From positions 62,001-126,000 of the forward strand of contig CAVTFQ010000010.1 in NCBI GenBank assembly GCA_963734055.1: a stretch of DNA of 64,000 nucleotides, read 5' to 3'. A model generated the notes under the pieces. The model was not told the DNA's origin and made no database searches. It saw only the letters and a program-made list of their open reading frames with translations. This document shows positions 45,624 to 53,810 of this stretch, piece after piece (within the stretch, counting starts at the first letter, position 1; each line of letters starts with the position of its first letter). Source of the stretch: CAIWHR01 sp963734055 (lineage in GTDB: Bacteria > Pseudomonadota > Gammaproteobacteria > Burkholderiales > Casimicrobiaceae). The translations under genes and the position numbers were made by a program.

Positions 45624-46654
45624 CAGCTTCCGGTCACCTCGTGCCAGCGGGCGACGTCCTTGGACAGGTCCTGCAGGACATTGGCCCAGTCCGGCGTGAA
45701 CACCGTCACGCCTTCCATGAACCCGTGCAGCTTCTTGTAATTGTCGTCGGTCGGATGGACATCGGAGCGCGCCGGGATGCCGCGAGCGATCGAGCTCACG
45801 GTCTCCTGCGCCTTCTTGCCGAGCAGGAAGTCGATCAGCTTCTTGCCGTTGGCGGAGTGCGGCGCGCCTTTGACGAGCGCGATGTAGTACGGCAGGGAGA
45901 GCGTCGTGCGCTGACCCTTGGCGTCGGCCGGCCAGAAGATGCGCAGGTTCGGATTGTCGGTCATCTGCGAGAAGTTCATCTGCACGTCGCCGTTCGCGAC
46001 ATAGAGCTCGCCCTTGTTGACCTTGGCGGCGAGCTTGCCGGTGGATGACGACGGGCCGACGTTGTTCGCCTGCAGCTTCTTGAGAAACTCGAACCCGGCG
46101 TCCTTGCTTCCGAACGCGTGGAACGTCAGCACCATCAGCGCGGTGCCGTCACCGGCCTGGCCGGGCGTCGAGTACTGGATCTTTCCCTTGAACTTCGGAT
46201 CGAGCAGCTCCGCGTACGTCTTGGGGGGCGCCTGCAGGGCGCTTCCGTTGTAGATGAAACAGAAATAGTTGTTCACGAGCGGGTAGTAGCGGCCGCTCGG
46301 ATCGCGGGTATCGGCGGGAATCGCGCTCGCATCTGCAGGCGTGTAGGCTTCGAGGATGCCGTCGGCGGCCGCCTTCTGAATGAACGGCGGCAGCGTGACG
46401 ATAACGTCGGCCTGCGTATTCGTCTTCTCCCGCTCGACGCGGTTGATCACCTCGCCGGAGCCGCTCTCGATGTACTGCACCTTGATGCCAGTTTCCTTCG
46501 TGAACGCGTCGAACTGAGTGTCGAACCAGTTCGGCTTGCCATCGCGCAATCCGTCGGCCGAATAGAGGGTGACGACACCCTGGGCCCACGTCGGGCTCGC
46601 GGCGATCGCCAGCACGGCGAATGCGATGGTCGAAAACAGTGAGCGGCGCTTCAT
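45623..46654 (-). CDS. phnS: AEP-binding periplasmic protein PhnS
   Basis: A 343-residue substrate-binding protein. Residues 1-24 form a signal peptide (cleavage after PTWA). The mature chain opens QGVVTLYSADGLRDGKPNWF, a PhnS-type beginning, with SGSGEVINRVEREKTNTQAD, DVIVTLPPFIQKAAADG and NYFCFIYNGSAL. ATG 46654 gives the signal peptide directly; the longer open frame upstream lies in the divergent control region. It is the first gene of the minus-strand phnS-T-U-V operon. Confidence 0.93.
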   Translation of the reverse strand: MKRRSLFSTIAFAVLAIAASPTWAQGVVTLYSADGLRDGKPNWFDTQFDAFTKETGIKVQYIESGSGEVINRVEREKTNTQADVIVTLPPFIQKAAADGILEAYTPADASAIPADTRDPSGRYYPLVNNYFCFIYNGSALQAPPKTYAELLDPKFKGKIQYSTPGQAGDGTALMVLTFHAFGSKDAGFEFLKKLQANNVGPSSSTGKLAAKVNKGELYVANGDVQMNFSQMTDNPNLRIFWPADAKGQRTTLSLPYYIALVKGAPHSANGKKLIDFLLGKKAQETVSSIARGIPARSDVHPTDDNYKKLHGFMEGVTVFTPDWANVLQDLSKDVARWHEVTGS

Positions 46655-46846
46655 CACAGTGATCCTCCCGTGGCTGGAGTGGTTGAACGGCCTCGTCTGC
46701 AAGCACGCAGGCGCACACGACGAGCCGGCGGCGGGGACGGGGAATGCTACGCCCCGGTCCCCGCGCGGGCAACCCGCGCGCCGGCTGCGATCGTGACCTG
46801 CCCAGGTGACGGCCCCGTGACCGCGGGCCGAATTCCCCCTCTTTGC

Positions 46847-46862
46847 AGATTGTTGACAATCT
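46847..46862. promoter_or_regulatory. Palindromic operator AGATTGT-TG-ACAATCT
   Basis: Perfect 7-bp arms with a 2-bp centre, 17 bp upstream of the phnR start in the phnS/phnR divergent gap. The core TTGTTGACAA resembles sites of FCD-type GntR regulators. It contains TTGACA (46854-46859), a -35 match for the phnR direction, so binding would block that promoter. I infer autoregulation and control of both arms. Confidence 0.6.
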
Positions 46863-46879
46863 ACACCCCGGGGCGTTGA

Positions 46880-47677
46880 ATGTGCAACATGCTCAAATCG
46901 TCCACCGCGCCCCGCGACGGGCCGAACTCGCGCCGGCCCCCGCGGCCCGCGCGCCGCCCTGCCCCGCCGCGCGACGGCGCCGACACGATCGCGCTCCTCC
47001 AGTCGAATTCGCTGCCCGCGCTCGTCCAGAAGGAGCTCGAGCGAAGGATTCTCACGGGCGATCTTGCGGCCGGCGGCAAGCTCACCGAGGCCTCGGTCGC
47101 GACGCTGCTCGGCGTCTCGCGCGGGCCCGTGCGCGAGGCCTTCCGCGCGCTCGAGGCGTCGGGCCTGGTCCGCCTCGAGAAGAACCGCGGCGTGTTCGTC
47201 CGCCAGGTGAGCATCGCCGAGGCGGACGAGATCTACGAGGTGCGGGCGGTGCTCGACGAGTTCGTGGGCCGTCGCGTCGCACAAACGGCGACCGAGGACG
47301 ACCTCCGCGACCTCCGCGCGCGCGTCGACCGGATGGAGCGCGCGGCGGCCCGCGGCGACGTCGACGCGTACGCCGCAGCGAACCTCGAATTCCACGACCG
47401 GCTCGTCTCCCTCGCCGGCAACGAGAAGCTGCTCGCGACCTATCGGCGGCTCGTGAACGAGCTCAATCTCTATCGACGGGCAGCGCTCGGGGAGAGCGGG
47501 ACGCTCCCGGTGTCGACGCGCGAGCACCGCGACATCGTCGACCGGATCGCCTCCGGCCAGGCCGCCGCCGCCGGACGCGCGCTGTTCGATCACGTCATGG
47601 CGAGTCGCGAGCGGATGCACCGTGCCCGTGCGGGCTCGCGCGCGATCGCCGCCGGCGCGTCGAGGAAGGTCCGGTGA
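46880..47677 (+). CDS. phnR: GntR/FCD-family phosphonate regulator PhnR
   Basis: A 265-residue transcription factor. A Pro/Arg-rich leader (1-35) precedes a GntR winged helix (about 42-108: VQKELERRILTGDLAAGGKL, VATLLGVSRGPVREAFRALE, VRLEKNRGVFVRQVS) and an FCD ligand domain (about 115-240; EFHDRLVSLAGNEKLLATYR). The sequence closely fits the phosphonate-utilisation-associated regulator seen in Burkholderia-like phn clusters. ATG 46880 is used; ATG 46889 is an alternative. It overlaps phnA by 4 bp (GTGA). Confidence 0.9.
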   Translation: MCNMLKSSTAPRDGPNSRRPPRPARRPAPPRDGADTIALLQSNSLPALVQKELERRILTGDLAAGGKLTEASVATLLGVSRGPVREAFRALEASGLVRLEKNRGVFVRQVSIAEADEIYEVRAVLDEFVGRRVAQTATEDDLRDLRARVDRMERAAARGDVDAYAAANLEFHDRLVSLAGNEKLLATYRRLVNELNLYRRAALGESGTLPVSTREHRDIVDRIASGQAAAAGRALFDHVMASRERMHRARAGSRAIAAGASRKVR

Positions 47678-48900
47678 AGCCCCGCTCGATCTCGGTCAAC
47701 GGCCGCACCTATGCGTCGCCGCGGCAGACGGTGGTTGTCGTCTGCGTCGACGGCTGCGAGCCCGACTACATCAACCAGGCGATTTCCGCGGGCCGCATGC
47801 CCTGGCTCGCGCGACTCCGCGACACGGGCACCTGTCTCACCGCAGACTGTGTCGTCCCTTCGTTCACCAACCCGAACAACCTGTCGATCGTCACCGGTAC
47901 GCCACCTTCGGTCCACGGCATCTGCGGCAATTATTTCTGGGATCGCGACGCCGGCGCGGAGGTCATGATGAACGACCCCAAGTACCTGCGCGCCGGCACA
48001 ATCCTCGCCGCGTTCGCCGACGCGGGCGCGAGGGTCGCAGTGGTCACCGCCAAGGACAAGCTCCGCGCGCTGCTCGGGCACGGGCTGACCGGAATCTGTT
48101 TCTCGGCGGAAAAAGCAGACCGCGCGAACCGCGACGAGAATGGCATTGACCGCGTGCTCGACCTCGCGGCGATGCCGCTGCCCTCGGTCTACAGCGCCGC
48201 GCTGTCCGAGTTCGTGTTCGCCGCCGGCGTCAAGCTGGTCGAGCGCGATTCGCTCGACCTCGTCTACCTCTCGACGACCGACTACGTCCAGCACAAGGCC
48301 GCGCCGGGCGCGGCGGCCGCGAACGACTTCTACTCGATGATGGACGGCTATCTGGCCCAGCTCGACGCGCGAGGCGCGGCGATCGTCGTCACCGCCGATC
48401 ACGGGATGAACTCGAAGACCGACGCCTTCGGCCGGCCGAACATCGTGTTCCTGCAGGACGCGCTCGACCGGGCGTACGGCGCGGGCACAACGCGGGTGAT
48501 CCTGCCCATCACCGATCCCTACGTCGTCCACCACGGCGCGCTCGGCTCCTTCGCGACGGTCTACCTGTCGGCGTCGGCCGTCGCGACCGAGACGGCGGGG
48601 CGCATCGCCGGCATCCCCGGCATCGATCTCGTCCTCACCCGCTCCGAGGCGTCTGCCCGGTTCGAGCTGCCGAGCGATCGCATCGGGGATCTGGTCGTCG
48701 TGTCCGAGCGGCTCACCGTCATCGGCACGAGCCGCGACCGCCACGACCTCTCCGGCCTCGATGCGCCGCTGCGCTCGCACGGGGGCCTCTCGGAGCAGCA
48801 GGTGCCGCTGATCGCGAATCGGCCGGCGCCCGGCCTCCCCGCCGGTCGCCGCTGGCGCAACTTCGATGCATTCGATCTCGCGCTCAACCATCTCGCCTGA
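47674..48900 (+). CDS. phnA: Phosphonoacetate hydrolase
   Basis: A 408-residue alkaline-phosphatase-superfamily enzyme that cleaves the C-P bond of phosphonoacetate to acetate and phosphate with two zinc ions. Visible ligands and nucleophile: Asp in CVDGCEPDYI (about 26), Thr in PSFTNPNNLSIVTG (about 65), Asp/His in STTDYVQHK, Asp/His in TADHGMNSK and His in LRSHGGLSEQ. GTG 47674 overlaps the phnR stop and has a GAGGAAGG site 4 bp upstream. It is followed by phnY, which makes its substrate. Confidence 0.95.
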   Translation: MKPRSISVNGRTYASPRQTVVVVCVDGCEPDYINQAISAGRMPWLARLRDTGTCLTADCVVPSFTNPNNLSIVTGTPPSVHGICGNYFWDRDAGAEVMMNDPKYLRAGTILAAFADAGARVAVVTAKDKLRALLGHGLTGICFSAEKADRANRDENGIDRVLDLAAMPLPSVYSAALSEFVFAAGVKLVERDSLDLVYLSTTDYVQHKAAPGAAAANDFYSMMDGYLAQLDARGAAIVVTADHGMNSKTDAFGRPNIVFLQDALDRAYGAGTTRVILPITDPYVVHHGALGSFATVYLSASAVATETAGRIAGIPGIDLVLTRSEASARFELPSDRIGDLVVVSERLTVIGTSRDRHDLSGLDAPLRSHGGLSEQQVPLIANRPAPGLPAGRRWRNFDAFDLALNHLA

Positions 48901-48913
48901 GCGGAGCCCTGCC

Positions 48914-50374
48914 GTGAACATGATGACCGAGCTCAAGGACGTCCGGAACGGCCACGTGCTCCGCGAGAAGATGCGCATCGCGGGCGAGCGCGTCGGCGGC
49001 GATCGGGTGATCGACGTGCACAACCCGTACACCGGCTCGCTGGTCGGGACGGTGCCCAGGGCGACCGTCGACGAGGTGCGCCGCGCGTTCGCGATCGCGC
49101 GCGGCTATCGGCCGCAGCTCACGCGTCACGACCGCTACCGGATCCTCTACCGGGCTGCCGAGATCATCGGCGGCCGCGCCGAGGAGATCTCGGACCTGAT
49201 CACCGCCGAGTGCGGCATCTGCAAGAAGGACTCGCTCTACGAGGTCGGGCGCGCGCGCGACGTGCTCACCTTCGCCGGCAACGCCGCGCTCGCCGACGAC
49301 GGCCAGGTCTTCTCCTGCGACATCACCCCGCACGGCCGCAAGCGGAAGGTGTACACGCTGCGGGAGCCGCTGCTGGGCGCGATCTCGGCGATAACTCCGT
49401 TCAACCATCCGCTGAACCAGGTTGCGCACAAGGTCGCGCCGTCGATCGCCACCAACAACCGGATGGTGCTGAAGCCGACCGAGAAGACGCCGCTGACCGC
49501 GCTGCTCCTCGCCGACATCCTCTACGAGGCCGGCCTGCCGCCCGAGATGTTCTCCGTCGTTACCGGAGACCCGCGCGAAATCGCCGACGAGATGCTGACG
49601 AATCCCGACGTCGACCTCGTCACCTTCACCGGCGGCGTGGCAATCGGCAAGTCCATCGCGGCGAAGGCCGTCTACAAGCGGCAGGTGTTGGAACTCGGCG
49701 GCAACGATCCGCTGATCGTGATGGAGGATGCCGACCTCGAGGAGGCGGCGACGCTGGCCGCGATCGGGTCGTACCGCAATTCGGGCCAGCGGTGCACCGC
49801 GATCAAGCGGATGCTCGTGCAGGAATCCGTCGCCGACGACTTCGTCGCCCGGCTGCTCGCGAAGACCGAGGCGTGGACCTACGGCGACCCGATGGACCCC
49901 GCGCTGGACATGGGGACCGTGATCGACGAGGCGGCGGCGACGTCGTTCGAGAGCCGGGTCGGCGACGCCGTGGCGCGCGGCGCGAAGCTCCTCTGCGGCA
50001 ACGCTCGGCGCGGCGCGCTCTACTCGCCGACGCTGCTCGATCGCGTGACGCCCGACATGCCGGTGGTCAGATACGAGACGTTCGGCCCGGTGTCTCCGGT
50101 CATCCGATTCGGCAATATCGAAGAAGCGATCCGCATCGCGAACGGCACCGACTACGGCCTGTCGTCGGCCGTCTGCACGAACCGCCTCGATTACGTCACC
50201 CGCCTGGTCGCCGAGCTCAACGTCGGCAGCGTCAACGTCCGCGAGGTGCCGGGCTATCGGCTCGAGCTGACGCCCTTCGGCGGCATCAAGGACTCGGGAC
50301 TCGGCTACAAGGAGGGCGTGCAGGAAGCGATGAAGAGCTTCACCAACGTCAAGACCTACTCGATCCCTTGGTGA
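48914..50374 (+). CDS. phnY: Phosphonoacetaldehyde dehydrogenase
   Basis: A 486-residue ALDH-superfamily enzyme that oxidises phosphonoacetaldehyde to phosphonoacetate with NAD. It has SAITPFNHPLNQVAHKVAPS, FTGGVAIGKSIAAKAVYK, catalytic Glu in LELGGNDPLIV and catalytic Cys in NSGQRCTAIKRML (about 293). GTG 48914 has GGAG 9 bp upstream, and two ATGs follow at 48920 and 48923. The length matches known PhnY. It is placed between phnA and the PbfA-like gene. Confidence 0.94.
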   Translation: MNMMTELKDVRNGHVLREKMRIAGERVGGDRVIDVHNPYTGSLVGTVPRATVDEVRRAFAIARGYRPQLTRHDRYRILYRAAEIIGGRAEEISDLITAECGICKKDSLYEVGRARDVLTFAGNAALADDGQVFSCDITPHGRKRKVYTLREPLLGAISAITPFNHPLNQVAHKVAPSIATNNRMVLKPTEKTPLTALLLADILYEAGLPPEMFSVVTGDPREIADEMLTNPDVDLVTFTGGVAIGKSIAAKAVYKRQVLELGGNDPLIVMEDADLEEAATLAAIGSYRNSGQRCTAIKRMLVQESVADDFVARLLAKTEAWTYGDPMDPALDMGTVIDEAAATSFESRVGDAVARGAKLLCGNARRGALYSPTLLDRVTPDMPVVRYETFGPVSPVIRFGNIEEAIRIANGTDYGLSSAVCTNRLDYVTRLVAELNVGSVNVREVPGYRLELTPFGGIKDSGLGYKEGVQEAMKSFTNVKTYSIPW

Positions 50375-50375
50375 G

Positions 50376-50523
50376 GGACAGACCGATGCAAAGCTGCTGC
50401 GCGGGTCGTCTGCTTTGTTGTGTGCTCGCTCGGTGCTCGCCGTACTTTCCGGTACTGTCTCGCACCTCGCTGCGCGCCGCCTCGCAGCCGGCCCCGCTCG
50501 CTACGCTTTTCATCGGTCTGTCC
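50376..50523. repeat. 148-bp element with 19-bp terminal inverted repeats
   Basis: Left end GGACAGACCGATGCAAAGC (50376-50394) and right end GCTTTTCATCGGTCTGTCC (50505-50523) are inverted copies with one mismatch. The element fills nearly the whole gap from 1 bp after the phnY stop to 8 bp before the pbfA start. Internal GTAC-TTTCCG-GTAC (50448-50461 region) is also self-complementary. It encodes nothing recognisable. Confidence 0.65.
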
Positions 50524-50531
50524 TGCGTCGG

Positions 50532-51896
50532 ATGAGCAACCTCGCTCCACCGACCGACGCCGCCGCCGAAGGGGACGTCAACCTCTCGCCGCTGCGGCGC
50601 GAGTTCGAGGCGGCGCACGTGCACGCGAAGACCCGCGCGCTGCTCGACGCCGACGCCAAGGTCTTCCTGCACCAGTCGCTGTCGACGCCCTGCTTCAACG
50701 CGCTCGCCGCGTGCGAAGGCATCTGGCTCACCGACGTCGAAGGCCGGCGCATCATGGACTTTCACGGCAACAGCGTCCACCAGGTCGGCTATCGCCACCC
50801 GAAGGTGATGGCCGCCGTGCGCGAACAGCTGGAGACGCTGCCGTTCTCGCCGCGCCGATTCACGAACGAGCCGGCGGTCGCCTTGGCCACGAGGCTCGCG
50901 GCGCTCGCCCCCGATCCGCTCGGCAAGATCCTGTTCGCGCCGGGCGGAAGCCTCGCGATCGGAATGGCTCTGAAGCTCGCGCGCATTGCGACCGGTCGCC
51001 ACAAGACGCTGTCGTTGTGGGACAGCTTCCATGGTGCCTCGCTCGACGCCATCTCGATCGGCGGCGAGGCGGTGTTCCGCAAAGGGATCGGCCCCCTCCT
51101 CCCCGGCACCGAGCACGCGCCGCCCTGCGATCCCCGTGGGTGCCGCTTCGGCTGCGAAGGCACGTGCAACCTGCGCTGCGCCGAATACCTCGACTACGTG
51201 CTCGGCAAGGAAGAGGACATTGGCGCCGTCGTCATCGAGACGGTACGCTCCACCGACGTTCAGGTCCCGCCTCCCGAGTACTACCGGAAGGTCCGCGCGG
51301 CGTGCGACCGGCACGGCGCGCTCCTGATCCTCGATGAAATCCCGATCTGCCTCGCGCGCACCGGCCGCATGTTCGCGTTCGAGCACTACGATGTGGTGCC
51401 CGACATGGTGGTCCTCGGCAAGGGGCTCGGCGGCGCCGTGTTTCCGCTGGCAGCGTTGATCGCACGACGCGATCTCGACGTCGCCGCCGACCGGGCGCTC
51501 GGCCACTACACGCATGAGAAGAGCTCGGTCGGATGCGCCGCCGCGTTGGCCACATTGGACGTGATCGAGAGCGAGGCGCTGTGCGAGCGCGCACGCACGC
51601 TTGGAGCCTCGGCGCTCGCCCGCCTGCGCGCGATGCAGTGGCGCCATCCGCTGGTCGCCGACGCGCGCGGCATCGGGCTCCTGCTCGCGGTCGAGCTCGC
51701 GCGCGAGGGCGCCCCGGCGCGGCGCGAGGCCGAGCAGGTCATGTACGAGTGCCTCGCCCACGGCCTGTCGTTCAAGGTAGGGCAAGGCAACGTGCTGACG
51801 CTTTCGCCGCCGCTCGTCATCGCGGAGGGCGAACTTGACGCCGCGCTCGACATCCTCGACGCCGCGCTGACGGTGGTCGAAGCGGGCACAACATGA
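50532..51896 (+). CDS. pbfA: (R)-1-hydroxy-2-aminoethylphosphonate ammonia-lyase-like PLP enzyme
   Basis: A 454-residue class III aminotransferase-fold enzyme. Motifs are FLHQSLSTPCFNAL, DFHGNSVHQVGY, FAPGGSLAIGMALKLAR, WDSFHGASLDA, LDEIPICLARTGRMF and PLP lysine in MVVLGKGLGGAVFP (about 297). Between them, at about residues 196-217, is a five-cysteine segment, CDPRGCRFGCEGTCNLRC. From memory this Cys-rich form in phn clusters is PbfA, which eliminates ammonia from hydroxy-AEP to give phosphonoacetaldehyde. That would feed PhnY and PhnA directly upstream. The assignment over its paralogue at 41334 rests on the Cys motif and context. Confidence 0.75.
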   Translation: MSNLAPPTDAAAEGDVNLSPLRREFEAAHVHAKTRALLDADAKVFLHQSLSTPCFNALAACEGIWLTDVEGRRIMDFHGNSVHQVGYRHPKVMAAVREQLETLPFSPRRFTNEPAVALATRLAALAPDPLGKILFAPGGSLAIGMALKLARIATGRHKTLSLWDSFHGASLDAISIGGEAVFRKGIGPLLPGTEHAPPCDPRGCRFGCEGTCNLRCAEYLDYVLGKEEDIGAVVIETVRSTDVQVPPPEYYRKVRAACDRHGALLILDEIPICLARTGRMFAFEHYDVVPDMVVLGKGLGGAVFPLAALIARRDLDVAADRALGHYTHEKSSVGCAAALATLDVIESEALCERARTLGASALARLRAMQWRHPLVADARGIGLLLAVELAREGAPARREAEQVMYECLAHGLSFKVGQGNVLTLSPPLVIAEGELDAALDILDAALTVVEAGTT

Positions 51897-51904
51897 TCCA
51901 CGAT

Positions 51905-52002
51905 CGTCATTCCCGCGAAGGCGGGAATCCAGTGTCTGTCGAAGAACGTCGCTGGGTCTCCGCCGCCGATCAGGTCGGGGGCAGGCTCTGCGCGGGGACG
52001 AC
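51905..52002. repeat. Double-hairpin REP element, copy 3
   Basis: The left hairpin CGTCATTCCCGCGAAGGCGG (continuing GAATCCAGT) is perfect; the right half (GCTGGGTCTCCGCC ... GCGGGGACGAC, to 52002) is a degenerate inverted copy. It fills the gap between pbfA and the Na/Pi cotransporter gene, ending 9 bp before the latter's start. Confidence 0.7.
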
Positions 52003-52010
52003 AAGCTAGC

Positions 52011-53798
52011 ATGCAGACACTCCTGAACCTGCTCGCCGGCGTGTCGCTCCTGGTCTGGGGCACGCACATCGTGCGGACCGGCATCCTGCGGGTCTACGGA
52101 GGACCGCTGCGCCGGTTCCTGCGCAGCAGCGTCGGGAACCGGCTGGCCGCCTTCTTGGCCGGCGTCGGCGTCACGGGCCTGATCCAGAGCAGCACCGCGA
52201 CCGCCCTGATCGTCGCAGCGTTCGCGGGGCAGGGCCTGATCGGCACCGCGCCCGCGCTGGCGGTGATGCTGGGCGCGGATGTCGGCACGTCGCTGGTCAC
52301 GGTCGTGCTTTCGTTCGACCTGTCGTGGCTCGCGCCGTTTCTTATCTTCGTCGGTGTCGTGCTGTTCCTGGGCTGGCAGTCGGCGGCGATCGGCCGGTTC
52401 GGGCGGATCCTGATCGGTCTCGGACTCATCGTCTTCGCGCTCCAGTGGATCGGCGTCGCCGCGCGGCCGGTGGTGGAAGCTGCCGGCGTCAAGGTCATCT
52501 TCGCCTCGCTCACGGGCGATCTGCTCCTCGACATGCTGGTCGCCGCGCTCCTGACGATGCTGTGCTATTCGAGCCTCGCGGTGGTGCTGCTGCTCGCCGC
52601 CTTCGCGTCGCTCAAGGTCATCTCGCTGCCGGTGGCGCTCGGCTTGGTGCTCGGCGCAAACCTGGGCAGCGGCATCCTGGGCATGCTGTCGACGCTGCGC
52701 TCTCCGCCGGAGGCACGCCGGGTGACGCTCGGCAATTTCCTGTTCAAGGTGATCGGCTGCGCGCTGCTGATGCCCGCGGTCGGCCACGTGGAGGGATGGA
52801 TCGAGGGCATGCAGCTCGATCCCGCGCGCGAGGTCGTGCTGTTCCACCTGATCTTCAACACCGGACTCGCGCTCCTGCTCATCTTCTTCACGGCCCCGAT
52901 CGCACGCGTGGCCGAGCGGCTGCTCCCGTCGCGGCCGCCGGCCGACGACCCCTCCAAGCCGCGCCACCTCGATCCGTCCGCCCTCGACACGCCGGCACTC
53001 GCGATCTCCTGCGCAGCGCGCGAGGCGCTCAGGATCGGCGATGTCATCGAGCAGATGCTGAACGGAATGCTGATCGTGCTGCGGACGAACGATCGCGCGC
53101 TGGCCGAGCGATTGCGGAAGATGGACGACATCGTCGACGACCTCTACACGGCGGTGAAGCTCTACCTGACCCAGATTCCGCGCGAAGCGCTCGAGCCCTC
53201 GGAGGGCCGCCGCTGGGCCGACATCGTGTCCTTCACGATCAACATGGAGCAGGTCGGCGACATCGTCGAGAGGATCATCACGGACGTCGAGGACAAGAAG
53301 ATCGACAAGGGCCGCAATTTCTCGGAGGCCGGGATGGCCGAGATCTGCGACCTCCACGCCCGGCTCATCGCCAACCTGCGGCTGGGGCTCGCCGTGTTCC
53401 TCGACGGCGAGCTCAAGAGCGCACAGGAGCTCCTCGCGCAGAAGGTGCTGTTCCGCGATCTCGAACGCGCGTACGCCGATTCGCACCTCGAGCGGCTGAC
53501 GAGCCACACCGCCGAGAGCATCGAGACGTCGTCGCTGCATCTCGACCTGATCTCGGACCTGAAGCGGATCAACTCGCACATCTGCTCGATCGCCTACCCG
53601 ATCCTCGAGCAGGCGGGCGTCCTCGCCAAGACGCGCCTCAAGGAGCCCGAGCCGCAGCGGCCGCCGGATCGGACGCGCGGCCAGGCGGGCGTCGGTGGCC
53701 ACGGCAAGAGCGCGAACGGAAAGCCCGCCAACGGCAAGACGCAGAACGGCGAGCCCAAAGCGCCGCCCTGGCCGAAAGGCAAGCCGCGCTCGGCCTGA
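52011..53798 (+). CDS. Na+/phosphate cotransporter-PhoU fusion protein
   Basis: A 595-residue membrane protein of the NptA/YjbB type. Residues 1-310 carry two inverted Na/Pi repeats, with the QSST motif in TGLIQSSTATALIVAAF and a second copy with YSS in MLCYSSLAVVLLLAAF. Residues about 325-545 form a PhoU-like helical domain (KMDDIVDDLYTAVKLYLTQI). The C-terminus (about 550-595) is a low-complexity Lys/Asn/Gly/Pro tail. Relatives import or export phosphate. Sitting beside phnA it may handle phosphate released from phosphonates, which is inference. Confidence 0.9.
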   Translation: MQTLLNLLAGVSLLVWGTHIVRTGILRVYGGPLRRFLRSSVGNRLAAFLAGVGVTGLIQSSTATALIVAAFAGQGLIGTAPALAVMLGADVGTSLVTVVLSFDLSWLAPFLIFVGVVLFLGWQSAAIGRFGRILIGLGLIVFALQWIGVAARPVVEAAGVKVIFASLTGDLLLDMLVAALLTMLCYSSLAVVLLLAAFASLKVISLPVALGLVLGANLGSGILGMLSTLRSPPEARRVTLGNFLFKVIGCALLMPAVGHVEGWIEGMQLDPAREVVLFHLIFNTGLALLLIFFTAPIARVAERLLPSRPPADDPSKPRHLDPSALDTPALAISCAAREALRIGDVIEQMLNGMLIVLRTNDRALAERLRKMDDIVDDLYTAVKLYLTQIPREALEPSEGRRWADIVSFTINMEQVGDIVERIITDVEDKKIDKGRNFSEAGMAEICDLHARLIANLRLGLAVFLDGELKSAQELLAQKVLFRDLERAYADSHLERLTSHTAESIETSSLHLDLISDLKRINSHICSIAYPILEQAGVLAKTRLKEPEPQRPPDRTRGQAGVGGHGKSANGKPANGKTQNGEPKAPPWPKGKPRSA

Positions 53799-53810
53799 TT
53801 TCCGCTCGCC

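Noticed and set aside
46843..48900. 685-codon frame reading through phnR into phnA
   Set aside because: The first 277 codons are the wrong frame of phnR; the true phnA start is GTG 47674 with its own ribosome site and an overlap with the phnR stop.
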